A DNA stretch of 18,602 nt from Deltaproteobacteria bacterium (GTDB taxonomy: Bacteria > Bdellovibrionota > Bdellovibrionia > JABDDW01): the NCBI GenBank assembly GCA_013287405.1, contig JABDDW010000029.1:1-18602 (forward strand), given 5' to 3'. Both the position numbers and the translations under genes were made by a program. Under the pieces are notes generated by a model, which saw nothing but the letters and a program-made list of their open reading frames with translations, ran no database searches and was not told the DNA's origin. Position 1 is the first letter of the stretch, and the number at the start of each line of letters is the position of its first letter. Positions 14,979-18,602 of the stretch are shown here, one piece after another.

Positions 14979-16333
14979 CAGATTTGAAGAAAAACTTAAA
15001 CCTTAAGATGATTGTAGTTGATGATGATAAAAATATTTGCCGCTCTTTAGGACTTAGCCTTAAAGACACAAAATGTGTTTTCGTTTCAGCCAACTCGGTG
15101 GATGAGGCCATGACGAAAATTAAGGAAAATGAATTTGATCTTATTCTAACCGATTTTAAAATGGGGGGTAAGACGGGTCTCGATCTGATCAAAGAGGTGA
15201 AGGTAATTCATTCCGAGGCTTTGATTGTAGTTATGACGGCCTTTGCTTCTATAGAAAATGCGATTACAGTCGTAAGGGAAGGCGCTTACGACTATCTTCC
15301 CAAGCCCTTTACTAATGACCAGTTCCTACATTTTCTTAACAAGATCCAAAATCTCATCGACCTTAAGCGTGAAAATAAAACTCTCAAAAAACCTTGGGTC
15401 CGGCGCGACTTCTTTGCTGGCCTCACCTCTACCGCATCTAGGTCTCTTGAAGAATTTGTAAAAAAAATGGCACCAATGGACACCACAATTTTGCTCACAG
15501 GAGAAAGCGGGACTGGAAAAAGTGAACTTGCCAAACTCATCCATGAACTTTCGCCCAGGGCTTTGAAGCCCTTTGTTACAGTTTATTGCACAACACTTAC
15601 AGAGTCCCTCCTTGAGTCTGAGCTTTTTGGCCATGTTAAAGGATCTTTTACTGGGGCGACTTCTGATAAAATGGGACAGCTTCAAGCTGCCGAGGGCGGG
15701 ACTCTTTTTTTAGACGAAGTTGGAGATCTATCTCCAACGGGACAAGCAAAACTTCTTCGCTTTTTACAGGATAAAGTTTTTCAGAAGGTTGGTGGGAATG
15801 AGGAGATTTCTGTAAATACGAGAATACTTGCTGCGACAAATAAGGATTTGCAAGAGTCCGTTCAAGAAGGAAAATTTAGAGAGGATCTCTACTATAGACT
15901 CAATACCTTGGAAGTCATGCTCGTTTCCTTGCGTCACCGGAAAGAAGACCTTCCCGTCTATATCGACCGATTTTTAAAAGAGATAAAAAAAACTAAAGGG
16001 GGTTTGGATATTCCACTGATCCCCAAAGACGTCACTGACAAGTTGCTCAATTATACTTGGCCGGGAAACTTAAGAGAATTAAGAAATACTTTGCAGCGGC
16101 TTATTATGTTTTCACAGGGTAGGTCGCTTACTTTGAGTGATCTCCCACCAGTATTTACTCAAGAGCTAAAACTACATCCTGCTAACTCTCCTTATAAATC
16201 TCTAGAAGAGGTAGAAAAAAGCCATATTCTCGCTCTTCTTAGCCTAGAAAATAATCTGGAGAAATCGGCTGAGATTCTTGGGATTACAAAAGCAACGCTT
16301 TGGAGAAAACGCAAACAGTACGGACTAATTTAA
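14975..16333 (+). CDS. NtrC-family sigma-54-dependent response regulator of the kdp locus
   Basis: This 452-residue regulator replaces the usual OmpR-type KdpE. The receiver domain (12-125) has acidic residues 16-18, phospho-acceptor Asp60, Thr88 and Lys110. The AAA+ domain (about 145-375) has Walker A GESGTGKS at 176-183, the sigma-54 contact loop as GSFTGA at 223-228, Walker B TLFLDE ending at Asp247-Glu248, and an arginine-finger region FREDLYYRLN. The C-terminal Fis-type helix-turn-helix (about 412-450) contains LEKSAEILGITKATLWRK. Ser replaces Ala in GAFTGA; the other loop residues are intact, so sigma-54 contact is likely retained. It starts inside the kinase stop (ATGA). The partner kinase and the divergent kdp operon imply control of K+ uptake, but the target promoter was not identified. 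Confidence 0.94.
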   Translation: MTDLKKNLNLKMIVVDDDKNICRSLGLSLKDTKCVFVSANSVDEAMTKIKENEFDLILTDFKMGGKTGLDLIKEVKVIHSEALIVVMTAFASIENAITVVREGAYDYLPKPFTNDQFLHFLNKIQNLIDLKRENKTLKKPWVRRDFFAGLTSTASRSLEEFVKKMAPMDTTILLTGESGTGKSELAKLIHELSPRALKPFVTVYCTTLTESLLESELFGHVKGSFTGATSDKMGQLQAAEGGTLFLDEVGDLSPTGQAKLLRFLQDKVFQKVGGNEEISVNTRILAATNKDLQESVQEGKFREDLYYRLNTLEVMLVSLRHRKEDLPVYIDRFLKEIKKTKGGLDIPLIPKDVTDKLLNYTWPGNLRELRNTLQRLIMFSQGRSLTLSDLPPVFTQELKLHPANSPYKSLEEVEKSHILALLSLENNLEKSAEILGITKATLWRKRKQYGLI

Positions 16334-16362
16334 TAAAAAGCCCCGAAATCTTTTCCAGAGCT
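16334..16362 (-). terminator. Intrinsic terminator for the small minus-strand membrane gene
   Basis: On the minus strand AGCTCTGGAA (16362-16353) pairs with TTTCGGGGCT (16348-16339) through ten pairs including G-U pairs, with loop AAGA, followed by TTTTTATT. On the plus strand the same segment has mismatches instead of G-U pairs, so it acts mainly on minus-strand transcripts. It lies 12 nt after the stop of the gene at 16375. Confidence 0.5.
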
Positions 16363-16374
16363 TAAAGTACAAAA

Positions 16375-16575
16375 TCAACCTCGTTTGATATTGGGTTCCG
16401 AAGAAATGCTTTTTTTCAAGCGATCGTTATATAAAGTATCAAAATCTACATCCCGAAAAGTGGGTAGAAATTTATGAGGATTGCGCTCAAAGTCCCTTTG
16501 TAAACAGTTTCTGTAAAGGATCGCCACAACCCCACTCAAGCAAACAAATAACAAGTTCAAAATACCTAAAAGCAT
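16375..16575 (-). CDS. Small single-TM membrane protein of unknown function
   Basis: I do not recognise this 66-residue protein. The ATG at 16575 starts a membrane helix, MLLGILNLLFVCLSGVVAIL, followed by YRNCLQRDF and a charged cytoplasmic tail of about 40 residues ending IKRG. An in-frame GTG at 16644 would add 23 residues but lacks a ribosome binding site, while AAGAGA precedes the ATG at about 8 nt. Support for a real gene comes from the hydrophobic N-terminus with a positive cytosolic flank, and from a terminator shortly after the stop. It converges on the kdp response regulator gene. No homologue or function can be named. Confidence 0.5.
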   Translation of the reverse strand: MLLGILNLLFVCLSGVVAILYRNCLQRDFERNPHKFLPTFRDVDFDTLYNDRLKKSISSEPNIKRG

Positions 16576-16652
16576 GTCAATCTCTTTTCGCGAGACAAAT
16601 TGATGGTGACTATCTTGAAGCCCCAAGAGCAAAGCTAGGGCCACGGAGAAAT

Positions 16653-16687
16653 GAGTCAGCGGACTCGTTTAAAAGAGTTTACGAGTC
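16653..16687. repeat. Alternating hairpin arms (GAGTC / GACTC / GAGTC)
   Basis: GAGTC (16653-16657) pairs with GACTC (16662-16666) across a 4-nt loop. The extended arm GACTCGT (16662-16668) pairs perfectly with ACGAGTC (16681-16687). The middle arm can use only one partner at a time, so two exclusive hairpins are possible. Confidence 0.4.
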
Positions 16688-16702
16688 TTGAGGTCTTAAA
16701 TA

Positions 16703-16719
16703 GATTTAATTTTTAAATC
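16703..16719. repeat. Perfect 17-bp palindrome
   Basis: GATTTAA and TTAAATC flank a TTT centre. A further TTAAATC occurs at 16761-16767. Operator or hairpin; no regulator is evident. Confidence 0.4.
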
Positions 16720-16769
16720 CCTTTATTCAATTATTAAACCTGCATTGGACGATTCAATCTTTAAATCAT

Positions 16770-16814
16770 GGCGTCTTATTTTTGAATCCTCATAATCAAA
16801 AATAAGGGGATGCC
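16770..16814. repeat. Long inverted repeat with 11-bp perfect arms
   Basis: CTTATTTTTGA (16775-16785) and TCAAAAATAAG (16796-16806) are exact reverse complements around a 10-nt loop. The stem is extended outside a small internal loop by GGC (16770-16772) and GCC (16812-16814). No T-run follows on either side. It lies about 130 nt upstream of the 81-residue gene. Confidence 0.5.
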
Positions 16815-16943
16815 TTACTGACGTCTTTTTACTTCTTATTATCTCAAAAGTAGAAGATTGCTCGATGGCTTAGAAGTTGCTTTAGTAATCAGTAAATATA
16901 AGCGGACCGGTACCGTCATCGCTCCGCAGAAGGAGAGCCATTT

Positions 16944-17189
16944 ATGCATACAGCTTCACATTACGTAATTCCTCAAGTAGAACTAGAAGAGAAAAAATCT
17001 GTTTCGATTACGGGAGCTTGGATCAGAGTTGTAAAGGGCATGTCACAAATCATGTTAGAAATTGATGGCAAATGGAGAGAAGTCTTCCCCACAACAAATA
17101 TTGGAACTGCCGATGTCTCTGTAGAAATCTCAGCAGAAGAGATCTCCAACTCTCAACCTCTCGGTTGGCTGTATAAAGAGGGAGGTTGA
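16944..17189 (+). CDS. 81-residue protein of unknown function
   Basis: The family is not recognised. A strong ribosome binding site AAGGAGA (16930-16936) lies 7 nt before the ATG, so translation is very likely. The product is hydrophilic with no signal peptide or membrane helix, hence cytoplasmic. The pattern VSITGAWIRVVKGMSQIMLEI looks like consecutive beta strands, then a short acidic segment (VSVEISAEEIS) and the tail LGWLYKEGG. The last dozen codons and the stop lie inside a perfect intrinsic terminator, so the gene is monocistronic and its C-terminus is partly dictated by the RNA structure. The long leader rich in hairpins suggests regulation, possibly at RNA level. Confidence 0.7.
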   Translation: MHTASHYVIPQVELEEKKSVSITGAWIRVVKGMSQIMLEIDGKWREVFPTTNIGTADVSVEISAEEISNSQPLGWLYKEGG

Positions 17190-17198
17190 GAGTTTTTT
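17148..17198 (+). terminator. Strong intrinsic terminator overlapping the gene's 3' end
   Basis: AACTCTCAACCTC (17148-17160) pairs perfectly over 13 bp with GAGGTTGAGAGTT (17182-17194), followed by a T-run to 17198. The stop codon TGA (17187-17189) of the 81-residue gene is inside the right arm. It protects the convergent barrel gene at 17214 from read-through. Confidence 0.9.
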
Positions 17199-17213
17199 GA
17201 AAGGAGCGAGAGA

Positions 17214-18161
17214 TCAATCCCCCGAATATTTAAACGTTATGGTGTAGAGATGTTCAACCAATGTATTAGACTGCTCGTACTCGTAAGAAAGTCCGCCGGA
17301 CCAATATTTTGAAAAATCAAAAAGAACTGATTCTTTGAGCGTCCACGGAGAACTGCCGTCGATGGCGCTTGTAGCTATCGTTCCACCCGCATCAAATTCC
17401 CATTTGTCGATGGGAAACCAATTTACTTCTAACTGCCATAAGTCCGTATTAAAACTTGAGACCGCGTTAGTAAGGCCAAATATTCCGACGGCGACAGCTC
17501 TCGGGGAGTCTAGGGTAGCCAAGAAATCATTGACGTTTCGACTATAAAAATAATGGGCGTACTCGCCTTTAACAGTCAAAGATTCAAGGGCGTTCCATGT
17601 GAGAGCCAGTGTGGGAAAGAGCTGATTTATACCACTTTCACCGTTGACGGGTTTACTCTTTCCCGTTCGCGTGAGAATTGATGTTGTAAAGGTCTGAACG
17701 TAATTTAGATCTGAGAGCATGAGCTTAACGGCCAAGGTCGAATAAAAATCTTCAGATGGCGGCGCCAAAGGCAGAGTTTTACTATAATAAATGTTGGGGC
17801 CCACATCCCTTAAGTTTTCATCGGGAGTTACAGCATAGGTAAGCCCCACCCCGTATTCATAAGTTTTTTTCATTCTGTACCCGGCGCCCAGATCTAATTC
17901 ACTGGTGTTATCGGCGATATTGACTCCGCTGCTATTTGAAACCTGTTGACGGGAATAAATGTAATCGGCACTCCAGATGGAGCGTCGAACCATGGCTAGT
18001 TCATTTGGCGTTAAATTAGAATTATCGTCCCAATACCCGTCAAAGGACAAAGCTTCTGAAAAGGTTTGAGACCCACCGCTGGTGTCTGAATTGAAGTCAA
18101 AAGCATAGAGAAAAGTCGAGAATAAAAAGAAGCTTGCAAAAAGAAGTAGTGGCTTAAGCAT
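17214..18161 (-). CDS. Secreted beta-barrel-like outer-membrane protein, unknown function
   Basis: The 315-residue product has a signal peptide (hydrophobic residues 4-18, cleavage after Leu-Tyr-Ala). It continues with repeated amphipathic strands such as ELDLGAGYRMKKTYEYGVGLTYAV, LTVKGEYAHYFYSR and WQLEVNWFPIDKWEFDAGG, the alternating pattern of an outer-membrane barrel. The last strand LYTITFKYSGD ends close to the C-terminus as expected, although the terminal residue is Asp and not the usual Phe. I cannot name the family. The gene starts 43 nt after a squalene-hopene cyclase family gene on the same strand, but a promoter sits in the gap, so it may be expressed independently. Confidence 0.75.
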   Translation of the reverse strand: MLKPLLLFASFFLFSTFLYAFDFNSDTSGGSQTFSEALSFDGYWDDNSNLTPNELAMVRRSIWSADYIYSRQQVSNSSGVNIADNTSELDLGAGYRMKKTYEYGVGLTYAVTPDENLRDVGPNIYYSKTLPLAPPSEDFYSTLAVKLMLSDLNYVQTFTTSILTRTGKSKPVNGESGINQLFPTLALTWNALESLTVKGEYAHYFYSRNVNDFLATLDSPRAVAVGIFGLTNAVSSFNTDLWQLEVNWFPIDKWEFDAGGTIATSAIDGSSPWTLKESVLFDFSKYWSGGLSYEYEQSNTLVEHLYTITFKYSGD

Positions 18162-18162
18162 C

Positions 18163-18180
18163 CCTATAAAAAGTTATAGG
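18163..18180 (-). promoter_or_regulatory. Hairpin abutting the start codon of the barrel gene
   Basis: CCTATAA (18163-18169) and TTATAGG (18174-18180) are exact reverse complements around a 4-nt loop. The 3' arm on the minus strand ends one base before the ATG at 18161 and contains the only ribosome-binding-site-like AGG. If transcribed it would mask the start. The same arm forms the -10 box of the promoter candidate. Confidence 0.4.
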
Positions 18181-18199
18181 TCGGAACTTGATCTGTCAA
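18173..18199 (-). promoter_or_regulatory. Promoter candidate for the barrel gene
   Basis: On the minus strand a perfect -35 TTGACA (18199-18194) and a -10 TATAAC (18178-18173) are 15 nt apart, somewhat short. The -35 lies in the palindrome CTTGATCTGTCAAG (18187-18200). The predicted transcript would start only about 5 nt before the ATG, thus nearly leaderless. Confidence 0.4.
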
Positions 18200-18204
18200 G
18201 ATAC

Positions 18205-18602
18205 CTAAAAGGGTACCCTTTCGGTTATTAGTTCACTTACCTTTTTAAGAGCCATTAGAGGAAAGTAAGCTGGATAGAGTTCGTATCTAAAATACACCAT
18301 CTCAGGAAAAACCGTGCCTAGAAAACGATCTTCAATCCAAGTTCCATCTTGGTTTTGCTTTGAAATCAAGTAATCTGCTCCACGCCTCAGAGCTTTGGCC
18401 GCTCGTTGTGATCCATCATTACAAGCCACAAGTCCCATTAAAGCCCAACTCGATTGAACCACCGAAGAGGGGCCACATCCAGCTGCCCTCGGATCCCTGT
18501 AGCTCTCCTCAGGTTCGCCCCACCCCCCATCTTTATTCTGCATATCCAGAAAAAAATCTCGCGGCCTCTCGCCCCACTCTGGGCAAAATTCTCCATCAAT
18601 TT
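18205..18602 (-). CDS. Squalene-hopene cyclase family protein, C-terminal part (truncated by window)
   Basis: The visible 131 residues are the C-terminus of a triterpene cyclase. Two QW motifs are seen, QNKDGGWGE and QNQDGTW. They are followed by the family's end block FPEMVYFRYELYPAYFPLMALKKV, close to the FPxxFYLRYxxYxxYFPLMALGRY pattern of squalene-hopene cyclases. The frame is open to the window edge (upstream residues ERPRDFFLD run into the first QW motif), so the internal ATG at 18543 is not the start. The full enzyme would be about 600 residues or more. It cyclises squalene to hopene for membrane hopanoids; the catalytic DXDD motif lies outside the window, so activity cannot be judged. 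Confidence 0.88.
   Translation of the reverse strand, partial: IDGEFCPEWGERPRDFFLDMQNKDGGWGEPEESYRDPRAAGCGPSSVVQSSWALMGLVACNDGSQRAAKALRRGADYLISKQNQDGTWIEDRFLGTVFPEMVYFRYELYPAYFPLMALKKVSELITERVPF

Larger units (their letters stand above)
16576..16943. other. Hairpin-rich non-coding region between divergent small genes
   Basis: No credible gene is visible in this AT-rich stretch. It contains several perfect inverted repeats, listed separately, and recurring TTAAATC and GATTCAA words. A -10-like TATAAG lies near 16900 on the plus strand, about 45 nt before the next start codon, but it has no -35 at proper spacing. The region must carry the promoters of the two divergent small genes. Confidence 0.5.

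Overview
This window comes from a Gram-negative bacterium. It encodes at least two outer-membrane beta-barrel proteins with signal peptides, an RND efflux pump and a hopanoid-type cyclase. The pairing of a stand-alone KdpD sensor domain with an NtrC-type regulator, plus the AT-leaning composition, suggests a deltaproteobacterial or Bdellovibrionota-like lineage. That placement is inference, and no marker gene is present to confirm it.

Left part (1-5214): a secreted protein of unknown function whose 5' end may lie outside the window; a type II toxin-antitoxin pair (ribbon-helix-helix antitoxin and MazF/PemK toxin, start and stop overlapping as GTGA) behind a promoter covered by repeated palindromic half-sites; a free methionine-R-sulfoxide reductase of the GAF type; and, on the minus strand, a full-length HAE1-type RND efflux permease without an adjacent periplasmic adaptor or outer-membrane channel.

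Centre (5373-16333): a complete, divergently arranged potassium-uptake locus. The minus-strand operon runs from a 35-residue membrane micropeptide through kdpF (29 residues), kdpA, kdpB and kdpC to an outer-membrane porin-like barrel, and ends at an intrinsic terminator. This would give K+ a route across both membranes. The plus-strand operon is the regulator, with an unusual layout. KdpD is reduced to its N-terminal Walker/USP sensor part. A separate two-TM HAMP-PAS histidine kinase follows, and the response regulator is an NtrC-family AAA+ activator instead of the OmpR-type KdpE. All junctions are 4-nt ATGA overlaps. The 531-nt divergent control region holds a perfect 12-bp inverted repeat and a long stem-loop in the presumed kdpD leader. 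I could not find a sigma-54 promoter of standard spacing upstream of the kdp structural genes.

Right part (16334-18602): a small minus-strand membrane protein with its own terminator; a roughly 370-nt hairpin-rich non-coding stretch; an unrecognised 81-residue protein whose last codons lie inside an intrinsic terminator; a secreted beta-barrel-like protein with a promoter squeezed against its start codon; and the C-terminal part of a squalene-hopene cyclase family protein that runs off the window.
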